Shown here: piece after piece, positions 1 to 11,035 of the stretch
Layout of the letters: each line of letters opens with the position of its first letter
Position numbering within the stretch: the first letter of the stretch is position 1
Program-made: the position numbers and the translations under genes
Notes under the pieces: model-generated
The model's database searches: none
What the model was told of the DNA's origin: nothing
The model's input: the letters and a program-made list of their open reading frames with translations, nothing else
Source: Saccoglossus kowalevskii
Taxonomy: Eukaryota > Hemichordata > Enteropneusta > Harrimaniidae
Direction: 5' to 3'
Assembly: GCF_000003605.2 (NCBI RefSeq)
Contig: NW_003134855.1
Coordinates: 49,990 to 75,065, forward strand
Length of the DNA stretch: 25,076 bases

Positions 1-833
1 AACTACCAGCTCAATTGCTTTGATATTCGGTATGTAGGTACATTGGATGAACTTTGATGCTTGATATGTACCTTGGGTGGATCACTGTTAAATTTGTTCT
101 TTCCGTGATGATATTTTCTATTCTCTATCTTTTGGCGAATATTTTTGCACCTTTTGGTAATATATCCTATCCAGTTTTCAACTTCTTGAAATCTACCACC
201 TCATTTGCTTTTATACCTGGTAGGTGGGTACCTTAGGTGGAATTCTGTCAGATTTGGTTTGTGATAATGTATTCAGTACTCTATTTTTGGTAGAAAAAAA
301 TATTTTTTGAAATCTTCTTGAAAACTACCAGCTCAATTGCTTTGATACTTGGTAGGTGGGTACCTTAGGTGGACTTCCATTTTTGGACTAATGGCAGATT
401 TTTTCGTGTGATGATGTTTTCATTACTGTATTTTTGGTGAATAATTTTGGTTAAAAAACATATTTTCGAAGTCTTCTTGAAAACTACCAGCTCAATTGCT
501 TTGATATTCGGTATGTAGGTACATTGGATGAACTTTGATGCTTGATATGTACCTTGGGTGGATCACTGTTAAATTTGTTTTTTCCGTGATGATATTTTCT
601 ATTCTCTATCTTTTGGCGAATATTTTTGCACCTTTTGGTAATATATCCTATCCAGTTTTCAACTTCTTGAAATCTACCATCTCATTTGCTTTTATACCTG
701 GTAGGTGGGTACCTTAGGTTGAATTCTGTCAGATTTGTTTTGTGACAATGTATTCAGTACTCTATTTTTGGTAGAAAAAAATATTTTTTGAAATCTTCTT
801 GAAAACTACCAGCTCAATTGCTTTGATACTCGG
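1..833. repeat. 481-bp higher-order repeat inside the satellite
   Basis: Bases 1-352 recur at 482-833 with an offset of exactly 481 and only a few substitutions, for example ttctttcc/ttttttcc near 100 and 581 and accacc/accatc near 196 and 677. Each copy spans more than two monomers with the same uneven spacing (190, then 132 bp). Neighbouring monomers are far more diverged, so this is a recent local duplication. The two copies diverge sharply after 352/833. Confidence 0.9.
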
Positions 834-1330
834 CTTGTAGATTTGTTCTTTTCGTCGTGATATTTTCAATTGGCGAATATTTGTATGTCACTTTTAGTAA
901 ATAATTTTCTACCAGACTTCTTTATCTTTGATGAATATATTTGTCATTTTTGAAAAAAAAATATTTTCGAATTCTTCATGGAAATTATCAACTTTGATGC
1001 TTGATATCTGCAATTCTCTATCTTTGGCGAATATGTTTGGCAAAAAATGTACTAATAGGCTTCTTTATGAAATGTACCAGCTCAATTGCTTTGATACTTG
1101 ATATGGATCTTGGGTAGACCTAATTTTTCATTTTGTGACAATATCTTCAATTTTCTAGTTTTTCGTGAATATTTTTGTCATTTTTGGAAAAAAGGTTTAT
1201 TTTCAACTTCTTCTTGGAAACTACCAGCTCAATTGCTTTGATACTTGGCTTGTAGATTTGTTCTTTTCGTCATGATATTTTCAATTGGCGAATATTTGTA
1301 TGTCACTTTTAGTAAATCATTTTCTACCAG
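831..1330. repeat. Short-range satellite duplication, about 412 bp apart
   Basis: The stretch from 'cggcttgtagatttgttctt' near 831 through 'cacttttagtaaataatttt' to 'ctaccagac' near 920 is repeated almost exactly from about 1243 to 1332. A third, related copy of its second half lies near 4700-4780. Here the monomer is shortened: 'gtatgtaccttgggtggacc' is missing. This shows a deleted monomer type being copied within the array. Confidence 0.75.
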
Positions 1331-1917
1331 ACATCAGCTCAATTGCTTTGATAGTTGATATGTACCCTGGGTGGACCTCTGTCAGATTCGTTCTTTTTGG
1401 GATGATATTTTCAATTCTCTCTCCTTTTTTTGGCGAATATTTTTGCCTTTTTCCCTAATATATCCTAGTTTCAACTTCTTGAAATCTACTACCTCAAATG
1501 CTTTTATACCTGGTAGGTGGGTACCTTAGGTGGACTTCTGTCAGATTTGTTTTTTGTGTGATGATGTTTTCAGTTCTCTATTATTGGTGAATATTTTCAG
1601 TAATAAAAATTATTTTTGAAATCTTCTTGAAAACTACCACCTCAATTGCTTTGATGGTTGATATGTACCTTAGGTGGACTTCTGTCAGATTTGTTTTTCT
1701 TTTTGTGATGATGTATTCAGTACTCTATTTTTGGTATTTTTTGATATGTTCTTGGAAACTACCAACTCAATTGCTTTAATACTTGATATGTACCAACTCA
1801 ATTCAGATTTGTTTTTTTTCTTCATGATATTTTCAATTCTCTATCTTTGGCGAATATTTTTTCGAAAAAAAAATTATAATCAAATTTTTTTTGGAAACTA
1901 CCAACTACCAACAATTT

Positions 1918-3330
1918 TCGACTTCCCGGTTTTCGCAAGAAAGCCAATAGAGGGCTGTCAAAGTACCCGGATGACAACCACTGTCACGGCTCTGAGTGGG
2001 GTTAAAATAACCACAGCTTTAGCATTTACTTGCTTTTGCAAGCAGAGTGAATTTCTTCGCTTACTTTCGAGGATGCAGTAATCACAATGGTAAATTGGTA
2101 TTGCAACGCTCCGGGCTGTTCTTCCAGTGCCATAAAGAAAAAAATCTGACAAAATAACTGGTGCTTTCTAACGTAACCGAATCTTTAACGTTGGCGTTTT
2201 TATGTCTAGACTGGTACTTCTCAAAATATAACTGGCGTGCGACAGGTTCATTCTCGATGCCAAAATCTAGGTGCGGAGACTGCTCTTGCTGATTGCGAGT
2301 ACTTAGTATTGTTTTCACGATGTAGTTGTCTGAATTATTAGTTTCCCGCATATGAAGCATGCAGTGAGCTATACTGGCTGTTACACGGCCATGTCGACAT
2401 TTAAACCAATGCGACAGGGTTTCGCTGATTTAGTGAAAGTAATGCCATTAGTTCAATATCGGACACAGTGAGTTCATTTGCCATGTACTGTATAACATTA
2501 CTAGCACTTGAAGATTTGAATTTATTGCCTAAATCCGGAATTGTTGATGGTTCTGTTACTGAGTTTAACATTGGATCCAACATGTGGTTGTAGCATGAGT
2601 TCACAGAGGAAATATCGTAAATAGCTTTGATTAAATCTTCGTTGTTTTCATGGCATGATTTTCTTTCTGGGTTGTTAGATGACAATGTTGGTTTAACAGT
2701 GGCTGGACGCGATTTATTTCGTCATATATCGATATTATCAATTTGCAGGGGGTGGATTCCTTTCTCGGCTTGTCCCATATACATGCAACATCGGTGCCGA
2801 CCTGTGTTGTGCGATTTTGTGGCGTGAGTCAAAATCCTGGATACTGTATAGTAGTGCCACACAGTGTTTGCATGAACCATGTTCTCTATTATATTTTCAA
2901 TGGAAATTATTTTTTGTTACAATCATTAAAGCGATTATTAATAACATTCATTTCAAGTCACGTCGACAAGGAGCGGAAGTGTAACATATGTTCAGTGACG
3001 CTTGTAGTTGCGTCTAGTTCTTAATAAAAAACTGACTTATGCAACGTAATTACAGCCACCGGAAATTATTTCTGAACTTGTTTTAACCAGAAACCAGCAT
3101 TGGTAAGGTTTTTCTTTTTGGGATGTTTCTCGAACATACTCAGCCATGATGTAAATAACTTCAGTTTCTTTAACATGGTGAAGCTTGACGGAAACAATAT
3201 GTCCATCTTTGTACAGAAAAAAACCATTGTCAAGTCGATATTTTAAGCTGGACAGTGTCCAGTCACATCGATGTATTAAGTAAGCAAATATATCTGTAGT
3301 TTCGAATAATGGCACATAATGGAATATAAT
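1918..3330. other. Non-satellite island interrupting the satellite
   Basis: Satellite landmarks stop after about 1917 ('ctaccaacaattttcgactt') and resume near 3331 ('atcttgaaaactaaccagct'). The 1.4 kb between is less T-rich, lacks the repeat core, and holds the minus-strand SWIM/YqaJ-like pseudogene. No inverted termini or target duplication are evident at the two joins. It could be an insertion into the satellite, or an older gene relic around which satellite copies expanded. Bases 1918-2040 contain nothing I can assign. Confidence 0.75.
2040..3315 (-). pseudogene. SWIM/YqaJ-like exonuclease-domain protein, pseudogene
   Basis: Read on the minus strand, fragments of one invertebrate protein family appear in the expected order. 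First (3315-3037) comes the segment before a SWIM zinc finger, with FFLYKDGHI, KPYQCWF and GGCNYVA where the family has a Cys/His cluster. Next (about 2815-2700) comes TDVACIWDKP, matching the Cys-x-x-Trp segment after the SWIM finger. Then (2685-2401) comes the linker ending in NQRNPVA. Finally (2400-2040) comes the start of the YqaJ-like nuclease domain, with WFKCRHGRVTAS (family R-x-G-R-[IV]-TAS) and FGIENEPVARQLYFEKY (family G-x-x-NE). The pieces lie in different frames. At about 2407 one extra base separates NQRNPVA from WFKCRHG, and there are stops near 2720 and 2830. The SPDG and E-x-K catalytic region is not recognisable. The parent may be a host gene or a mobile-element passenger; the copy is dead. 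Confidence 0.7.
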
Positions 3331-6225
3331 ATCTTGAAAACTAACCAGCTCAATTGCTTTGATACTTGATATGTACCTTGGTTGGGCCTCTGTCAGATTT
3401 GTTCTTTTCGTGGTAATATTTTCAATTCTCTATCTCTGGCAAGAAATCATTTTTTTTTAAAACAACCAGTTCATTTGCTTTGATGCTTGTCACGTACGTT
3501 GAGTGGACCTCTGTCAGATTTTTGTTTTGATTATATTTTTAATTCTCTATCTTCAGCGAATACTTTCATCATTTTTGGTAAAAAATGTTCTAATAGGCTT
3601 CTTTATGAAAAGTAGATTTTTTTCGTGATGATATTTTCAATTTTTATTTTTGGTGAATATAATTGCCATTTTTGAAAAAAAGAGTATTTTCGACTTCTTC
3701 TTAGAAATTACCAGCTCAATTAATTTGATGCTTGATATGTACTTTGGTTGGACCTCTGGCAGATTTGTTCTTTGCTTGACAATATCTTGAAGTTTCTATT
3801 TATGGTGAATATTTTTGGCATTTTTTGGGAAAAAAAGATTAATTAGTCTACTTTTCGAAAACAACCAGTTCAATTGCTTTAATGCTTGTCATGTACCTTG
3901 ACTGGACCTCTGTCAGATAAATTTTCTTCTTGATATCTTCAATTCTCGAATATTTTTGGCGAAAAATATTTTAATAGGCTTCTTTATGAAATGTACCAGC
4001 TCAATGGCTTTGATACTTGATATGTACCTTGGTTGGACCTCTCTCAGATTTGTTCATTTGTGATGATGTTTACAGTTCTCTATATTTGGCGAATATGTTG
4101 TAATTTTGGGGAAAATATTATGTTTGACTTCTTTTCAAAAACAACCAGTTCAAATTCTTTGATGATTGTCGTGTACATTGACTGGACCTCTGTCAGATTT
4201 GTTTTTTTCCCTGATATCTTCAATTCTCTATCTTTGGTAAATATTTTTGCATTTTTTGATAAAAAATGTTCTAATAGACATCTTTATGAAAAGTACCAGC
4301 TCAAATTGTTTTGTTCTGTTGATATCAAATATATTTGTAATTTTTCGTAAAAAAAACTATTTTCGAACTCTTCTTGAAAACTACTGGCTAAATTGTTTAG
4401 ATACTTTTTATGTAGATACCATGGTTGGACCTCTGTCAGATTTGTTCTTTTCCTGGTGATATTTTTAATTCTCCATCTTTTTGGTAGTATATTCTAATTT
4501 CAACTTCTGGAAATCTACCACCTCAATTCCTTTTATATCTTTTTATGTAGGTACCTTAGGTGACTTCTGTCAGATTTTTTTTGTGATGATGTTTTCATTT
4601 CTGTGTTTTTGGTGAATATTTTTTATCATTTTTCGTAAAAAAAACTACCAGCTCATTTGCGTTGATACTCGGTATGTAGGTACATTGAATGAACTTCTGT
4701 CAGATTTGTTCTTTTCATCGTGATATTTTCAATTGGCGAATATTTTTATGTCACTTTTAGTAAATAATTTTCTACCAGACTTCTTTATGAAAAGTACCAG
4801 CTCAATTGTTTTAGTGTTTGTCATGTACCTTGGGTGTCCTCTGTTCTTTTTTTGATGATATCTTAAAATCTCGCTATCTTTGGCGAATATTTTTGTCATT
4901 TTTGAAAAAAATATTATTTTCAACTTCTTCTTGGAAACTATCAACTCGGTTGCTTTGATTCTTGATATGTTCCTTGGGTATACCTCTGTCTGATTTGTTT
5001 ATTTGTGATGATGTTTTCAATTTCAAACTGTGGTGAATATTTCTGTCATTTTTGGTATAAAACATCTTATTTTCAACATCTTGAAAACTTCCAGCTCAAT
5101 TGCTGGTTGATATGTACCTTAGTTGGGCCTCTGTCAGATTTGTTCTTTCTTGATTATATTTTTAATTCTCTATCTTCGGTGAATATTTTTGTCATTTTTT
5201 GTAAAAAAATGTTCTAATAGGCTTCTTTATGAAAAATACCAGCTCAATTGCTTTGATGCTTGGTAAGTAAGTACCTTTGGTGGAATCTGTCAGATTTTTT
5301 TTTCGTGATGATATTTACAATTCTCTATTTTTGGTGAATATATTTGCCATTTTTTGAAAAAAAAGAATATTTTCGACTTCTTCTTGGAAATTACCAACTC
5401 AGTTGCTTTGACATGTACCTTGGTTGGACTTCTGTCAGTTTTGTTCATTTGTGATGATGTTTTCAATTCTCTATATTTGGCAGGGAATCGTATTTTCTTG
5501 AAAACAACCAGTTCAATTGTTTTGATGCTTGTACCTTGAGTGGACCTCTGTCAGATTTGTTTCTTTCAATTCTCTATCTTTGGCGAGTATGTTTGTCATT
5601 TTTGGAAAAAAAAGATTATGTTTGATTTCTTTTCAAAAACAACCAGTTCAATTGCTTTGATGATTGCCATGTACATTGACTGGACCTCTGTCAGATTTGT
5701 TTTTTTCTTGATATCTCAATTCTCTATCTTTGGTGAATATTTTTGTCATTTTTGGTAAAAAAAATTCTAATAGACATCCTTATGAAAAGTACCAGCTCAA
5801 ATGGCTTTGTTAGTTTCATGTTTATATCATCAATTTTCTATTTTTAGCGAGTATATTTGTCATTTTTCGTAAAAAAGTATATTTTCGAACTCTTCTTGAA
5901 AACCACTGGCTCAATTGCTTAGATACTTTTTATGTAGGTACCCTGGCTGGACCTCTGTCAGATTTGTACTTTTCGTGATGATATTCTCAATTCTCTATTT
6001 TTGGTGAATATTTGTGTTATTTTAGGTGAAAAACTATTCTATTAGACTTCTTTGAAAAGTACCAGCTAAAATTACTTTGTTGTTTCCGTGATGATATCAC
6101 AAATTTTCTATTTTTTGCAAATATGTTTGTAGTTTTTTGGTAAAATATTGTATTTTCAAATTCTTCTTGTAAACTACCAGCTTAATTGTTTTGATACTTT
6201 TTATGTAGGTACCTTAGGTGGTCCT
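3331..6225. repeat. Degenerate tandem satellite, right block
   Basis: The same monomer resumes with a core at about 3350 and continues past 6200 ('gatactttttatgtaggtac'). Some units use 'aacaaccagttcaattgctt' in place of 'ctaccagctcaattgctttg', for example near 3870, 4140, 5505 and 5640. They alternate with standard units, suggesting two monomer subtypes. The units also share 'taataggcttctttatgaaa' (near 3590, 3975, 5215) between cores, absent from most of the left block. No gene is supported in these 2.9 kb. Confidence 0.9.
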
Positions 6226-6304
6226 CTATGGTCACGCATCGTCTTCTTTCCACAACTGTGGGCACTCAATGGGATATAACAGCTTTAGTGGTCTGTTGAT
6301 TATA
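6226..6304. other. Satellite to retroelement junction
   Basis: Satellite similarity ends near 6225 ('ccttaggtggtcctctatgg'). From 6305 the minus strand reads as the C-terminal part of a BEL/Pao polyprotein. The short stretch between has no recognisable terminus, so the retroelement is truncated here and lacks an identifiable LTR. Confidence 0.5.
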
Positions 6305-7495
6305 TTACGAGAGGGAAGAATAAACCTTGCTGTTCTTTGCTCGCCATCTTGACTTGATCATACTCTTAATTCTACCCAGTTTCCATGATCCACATGGCAA
6401 GATGATCTTTAAAAGTATTATGTCATCAAGTTTTGTTTTTTTCTTGGCAGTTATTAATCGACCTCGCATATGATTATTGCATCTTTTTCTCAAGTTCATA
6501 AATATCATATCTCCACATCTTCGAAAATCAATGTTTTTTGCCTTTAAACCAAGTTTTTAAAAGCACTGTACAGATGATTGTTGTGGCTGGTCATTAGTTT
6601 CACTTTCGGAAATACCAGTGTACGGATTCAATGTTAATGTCGTCCCCAACAATGGTCACAAGTGTCTGTAATTGTTCATAAGTAAGACAGATCCTTCCTA
6701 TTGTCTTACAAAGTGATCTCTTTACCAAACCAACAAGTCTCTCATAGAAACCTCCCATCTAAGGAGCAAGCTCAATAATGTAGTGCCACTGGATTCGATG
6801 GTTGACAACATATGTTTGAACATCAGGTCACAGACAATATCTTCTTTGCAAGTTTAAATTGGGGACATTGTCTAAGGTAATCTGTTTTGGGGTCCGATAG
6901 CAATCGATGAATTTTCTGAGACAAAGTAAAAATCGTTGTCATGTCCTCCACAATTTCCAGGTGTACTGCTCTGGCAACTAAGCAAGTGGTAAGGCATATC
7001 CAACCTTCTTCTATATTTGAGGTAATCTGTTTTGGGATCTGATAGCAATCGGTGAATTTTCTGAGACAAAGTAAAAATCGTTGTCATGTCCTCCACAATT
7101 TCCAGGTGTACTACTCTGGCAACTAAGCAAGTGGTAAGGCATATCCATACCTTCTTTATTTCTGTGCCTTTTCTGATGCACAGTGGACCAATGCAATCTA
7201 TTCTAGTATATGAAAATGGAGTTGACTTTGTCACACTCTCCTTTGGTAATGGAAGCATTACTGGTATGGACCACCTTCAATTCTATGGCAAGTGATGCAT
7301 TTCTGAACGATCATGAGGAATCCAATGGTTTTGGCGGATCATAGCTAAGGTTTGGGAAACCCCAGATTGGAGTGATTTTCCGTAATAATTCAGGATTATC
7401 AATTATTGAAGTGGTTCTTCTTTGGTAACATATTGAAAACTAACATCACGGTGGCTTTTAATTTTCTTCAAACGGTTACCGACAAAAACTGTAGC
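6305..7495 (-). pseudogene. BEL/Pao retrotransposon pol fragment (integrase half), broken
   Basis: The minus strand reads in BEL/Pao order. FVGNRLKKI near 7480 is the segment that ends the RNase H region in this family. QKCITCHR near 7300 is part of the integrase zinc finger. DCIGPL near 7200 holds the first Asp of the catalytic core, followed by CLVARVVHLEIVEDMTT. Near 6865 a DNV triplet stands where DNG surrounds the second catalytic Asp. GGFYERLVGLVK near 6740 contains the third acidic residue. DDIILL and SWKLGRI near 6390 match the C-terminal chromo-like domain. Frames change several times and stops intervene, and a 145-bp tandem duplication lies in the core. Gag, protease, RT and LTRs are missing. 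This would be an LTR retrotransposon polyprotein in life; the copy cannot be functional. Confidence 0.85.
6876..7150. repeat. 145-bp tandem duplication inside the BEL/Pao integrase
   Basis: 'ggtaatctgttttggggtcc' at 6876 recurs as 'ggtaatctgttttgggatct' at 7021. The following 130 bases match closely, through 'gcatatccaaccttcttcta' against 'gcatatccataccttcttta'. The copies differ at a handful of positions. The duplicated stretch encodes the same segment after the first catalytic Asp, and the second copy falls in another frame, so the duplication adds to the inactivation. Confidence 0.88.
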
Positions 7496-7705
7496 TTCTT
7501 GGATAAGTATATTCACAAAAATGTATGGATGACTTAGTCTTAGTTTTTTTTCTGGATTTGCTCTAATGAGTACACAAATTGTTTTCTTTCAGTCTAAAAT
7601 CTGTTGCAGGAAATCCCTCTATGACAAGATTTTCATAAGCATCCATTTTGTCATCTTCACATGGTCATTTGTAAGTGAATATACAATTGAATGATAGATA
7701 GAGTG
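7496..7705. other. Unassigned stretch between BEL/Pao and gypsy relics
   Basis: About 200 bases that separate two retroelement families. Minus-strand frames show short peptides without a motif I can place. It may include decayed RNase H sequence of the BEL/Pao copy. No terminal repeat is visible. Confidence 0.4.
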
Positions 7706-8000
7706 TTATATAGCTATATAGGGTTGTTTACCCAGGATGTACCGAATTTTATAGTCAAATTTCATTAGATGCATATACATTTGTTGGACACAGTGGTAGT
7801 TGATTGAGTGAAAGTTCCTAGTATTGCACTCATTGGTTTGCAATATGTCTGTAGCAACTTTAGACTGATCACCAACCCAGGTGGCTGCTAGATATTCAAG
7901 TTGTGCGTAGCAAGTTTCTCCCAACAGTGAAGATGCATTGATGCAGTGATGTATGCAACATGTTTTCTAAACTTTAGCATCGTCAAGCTGACTCCAAAAT
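7706..8000 (-). pseudogene. Ty3/gypsy-like RNase H fragment, broken
   Basis: The minus-strand frame at 7924-7706 contains GETCYAQLEYLA, which resembles the E-x-x-YAQIE-x-E-x-LA segment of gypsy RNase H. It also contains QQMYMHLMKFDYKIRYILGK, which resembles the [RQ]-[RQ]-M-x-x-L-x-x-[YF]-D-[YF]-x-[IV]-x-Y-x-x-GK segment at the end of that domain. The central portion, including the region around the TDH motif, is missing or scrambled. Upstream bases to about 8000 give short matches only. No gypsy protease, RT or integrase accompanies it. The match is to gypsy and not BEL/Pao, so it comes from a different element than its neighbour. I am moderately sure of the family. Confidence 0.55.
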
Positions 8001-9285
8001 GCACGAAGAACTAAGAAGAACTATCCACGGATATGCATGGCTCACGAGATGGATCAAACAATGTCGGTGGTGACCAACTACATGCATATATTTGAACAGT
8101 CACATTCACGAGACAATGAAAATTACCCGAGAAAACGACGACCTTGTAATCCCTATGAAAACATGGATGGTGTTGGTAACAAACGTGACTGTTGTACCAT
8201 ACAAAGGTCACTACAATGCTATAGAACTATTCAAAATAGTCATGTTCTGAGTACAACATTGCACAGCTTGAAGTTATAACGTACTGAATTTCATTTACCA
8301 AATACAGTGATTGCAACGATGTCCTTGTTTATCAGAACGTGTTTATAATTCAGGTGGACCACTCAAGTTAATCATTTGGGTGAAAATAATGGGCAAATCA
8401 ATAGATTCCCGCATAAGTTAACGGTAGTAACACGCAGGCGACATCTCATTATTTTGGCGTTAAATAAGGTCGTAGGTAATATTCAACTGAGCTAGGGGTT
8501 CTATGTTTATGCCTTGTAGATAAAAAAATAATACTTATTTATCATTGTCATTATTACAGTTAATTTTGTTTGAATTTTAAATGCATAAACATGTCGTTGA
8601 TCAGAATAGATAATATTTTTTCAATGATTTAATTTCTTTTGAATAGTTTAAAGGTCAAGGTTTATTGCTTTCAAATTTTTTGGGGGGAATATTTTTTTAA
8701 GACAATTTTTATTCTTTCCAGTTTTATGTGTGGACTAATTATCCAATTATTTCGTCCTAAATTAAATTGGCCAGCCTCTAATAATGAACATGTAAGTTTG
8801 AAAATTAATACAATTTTACCAGTCCCTTTTGGAGACATGAAATTCTAAAAACTAGTTAGGTTATTTTACTTTGAATTAACTTTGTTGGAGACTTACAGCA
8901 CACTAGTATACAAGACTATTGTTGTCTTGCTACACATTGCAATTGTTTTCGGTTCACACATGATAAATGCAGATTAAACGAAACAAAAGATAATAATTCT
9001 TGAATAGTGTGTTGTTATACGTGTTTTTTTATGCTCATCATACATTTTTAACTTAGACCCATATTATAATGTCTAATATTAATCAACAGAAAGTGTGTAT
9101 GACATTGAAGTATGAAATAAATACTTTTCATATGTATTTTTGTACTCTGTCATGAGCTCAACATGCTAGGTTTGCAGACTAAGATTGAAAGAAATGTATT
9201 ATAAATGCATTTATATTGCGTTGATAAACTTTTTCTCATAGTCAGCAAGTGCTATTCCATGAGAGTTAGAAAAAAACATGTTTTT
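8001..9285. other. Gene-free A+T-rich stretch
   Basis: Two overlapping open frames at 8011-8279 on opposite strands have no family resemblance and are probably chance. From 8280 to 9285 the DNA is A+T-rich with frequent stops in all frames. I see no repeat, RNA gene or promoter of note. Confidence 0.5.
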
Positions 9286-9289
9286 TAAC

Positions 9290-11035
9290 GGTTTCATTTC
9301 GATTTGGCAGGTCCTATTGAGCCTATTGCAAAGATAGTTTTCGGTATGCATTGGGTTGTGTTGGTGATTATTCAGGTGTCATCATAATTTATCTTTTGAA
9401 GCGTAAAAGCAACTGGGAAGTTTCTTGTGGATGTAAGCCCGTTTTGGAACAGTAAAACGTATTAGAAGTGATCAGGAAGTTTTTGTCTGACGTGTCTGAG
9501 TCTCTTATAAGCAATTACATTCTCCTTACCAAAACGATACAGTGGGGCGATCATGCCGTTATATTTTTGAGATGAAAAGATGCCTGTTGTTACAATCAAG
9601 GTTATCAAAAGTTCTGTGGCTCTATTTAGTTATGGCTTTAGTTACAACCCAAGAACAGAAAGTACCCCATTTCAGTCATTTACAGGAGAAAAAACTAACA
9701 TTGCAAATATGCAAATACAAAATTTGTAGCACTTGTTATACATATGAGCGAAATCCTAAAAACTTGGATGACAGGAGTGAGACATGTATATTTGTTGGTT
9801 ATGATATGGGGTAGTCCAGAAAATTTTGTATATTTCCCTCATAACCTGAATGTAAGAAAGGTGAGATGTGTGAGATTCACTAAAGAACCCGTACAAGGTT
9901 CACATATAATAGTGAAAATCAAGAATCTAATTATGTGATAAATGTTGAGTGTATGGAAATGGGGAACAATATAATAGTGATTAAAAATGTGAACTTGACT
10001 GTTGATTCTAGTGATGTTGAAAATGAAGATTCTAAATCCCAGGCTGTGTGTCCCGATGAACATGTTAGTAGATACCAAAAAAGATAGGTTCCGTCCTAAA
10101 TATGTAGATGCTGAGATAGTTATTTTGTGCATCGTTGTTATAATCTCACTAGTGTTCCCAAGTCATACCAGGATGCACTTGATTGTGATAAGTCAGATGA
10201 TTCCAGATGATTGTGAGAATGATATTTTTGAGTTGATCCCACTGTCACAGGGCAGTGAGGCCGCTGGGTGTATGCTGTTAAATTGGATCAAAATAATAAA
10301 GAACAGTATAAGGCTAGGTGTGTGGCTAAGTGTTATTCCCAGAAACCCAATATAGGTACCACCACCCGTATTACATTAGTTAGATCAGTAATGCATTTGT
10401 TCAAAACGATTTGTGAAAGCAGCGTATTTAAATACTCCTATAGATTATGTATATATGTGGAGCAACCAGAAGGTTATGAAGGGAGAAATAAAGATGGCAA
10501 GAAATTTTTATACAGACTGAAATATTCTTTGTATGGATTAAAACAAAGTGATAGAAACTTGAATAATCTATTGCATTCACCTTTGACAGAACAGGGTTTT
10601 TCACAATCTGTAGATCCTTGCGTATATACTAGGCATTCTAGTAGTGAAATGACAATTGTAGTTGTCCGGGTATGTGATTTAATAATAGCACCAAATTGTC
10701 TTGAAGGGAAGAAGGATGCATTGAAACAAAAGTAAAAAGTATAAGATGATAGATCTAGGAAGATATTGTGGTTTCTTGGCATTGAATTTGTTCATGGAGA
10801 TGGCATTATGACAATGAGTCAGTCAAAATATTAGGAAAAATGTTAGAAATATTTGGAATGCAAAATTGTAAACCAAATCATGTAACGACCCGGCTGAGTC
10901 TGTTGATGCAAGGCTGTATAGAAAAATAGTTAGCAGTCTGATTTATGCAATGACAGCAACTAGTTACAAAGCTGTCACAATATTTGGCAAATCCAACTTC
11001 TAACCACATGGTAATGGCTAAACATTATTATTATA
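9290..11035 (+). pseudogene. Ty1/copia retrotransposon integrase-RT fragment, broken
   Basis: The plus strand follows copia order. FDLAGPIEPIAK near 9300 marks the start of the integrase core with its first Asp. IRSDQ near 9455 holds the second Asp. EMKRCLLLQS near 9570 and CIFVGYDMGSPEN near 9785 match the integrase C-terminal region. From 10265, YAVKLDQNNKEQYKARCVAK and IYVEQPEGYE with YSLYGLKQS match reverse transcriptase. Near 10660 RVCDLIIA stands in place of the YVDDL catalytic box, so the first Asp is Cys. Near 10920 YRKIVSSLIYAMTATS begins the RT-to-RNase H region. Reading frames shift repeatedly, for example within the aayLntPID segment at 10425-10450, and stops are common. Gag, protease and most of RNase H are missing. 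It is a dead relic. Confidence 0.9.

Larger units (their letters stand above)
1..1917. repeat. Degenerate tandem satellite, left block
   Basis: A diverged tandem repeat that is already under way at the first base. Each monomer carries the same landmarks in order: a 'ctaccagctcaattgctttg' core, then 'gatatgtaccttgggtggac', 'ctctgtcagatttgttcttt', 'gtgatgatattttcaattct', 'ctatctttggcgaatatttt', and an A-run before the next core. Cores or close variants start near 10, 200, 332, 491, 681, 813, 1081, 1228, 1338, 1493, 1641, 1766 and 1795, so spacing is irregular, mostly 110-190 bp. Short open frames in the block come from the repeat itself and are not genes. No transposon ends are visible. Confidence 0.9.

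Noticed and set aside
54-717. Two nearly identical 60-codon, membrane-like open frames (54-236 and 535-717)
   Set aside because: They are the same satellite sequence copied by the 481-bp duplication. Both start from TTG and end inside the repeat, and the next monomers do not keep the frame.
8011-8279. Overlapping open frames on both strands, considered as gypsy gag
   Set aside because: No zinc-knuckle CCHC pattern in any frame and no recognisable capsid motif.
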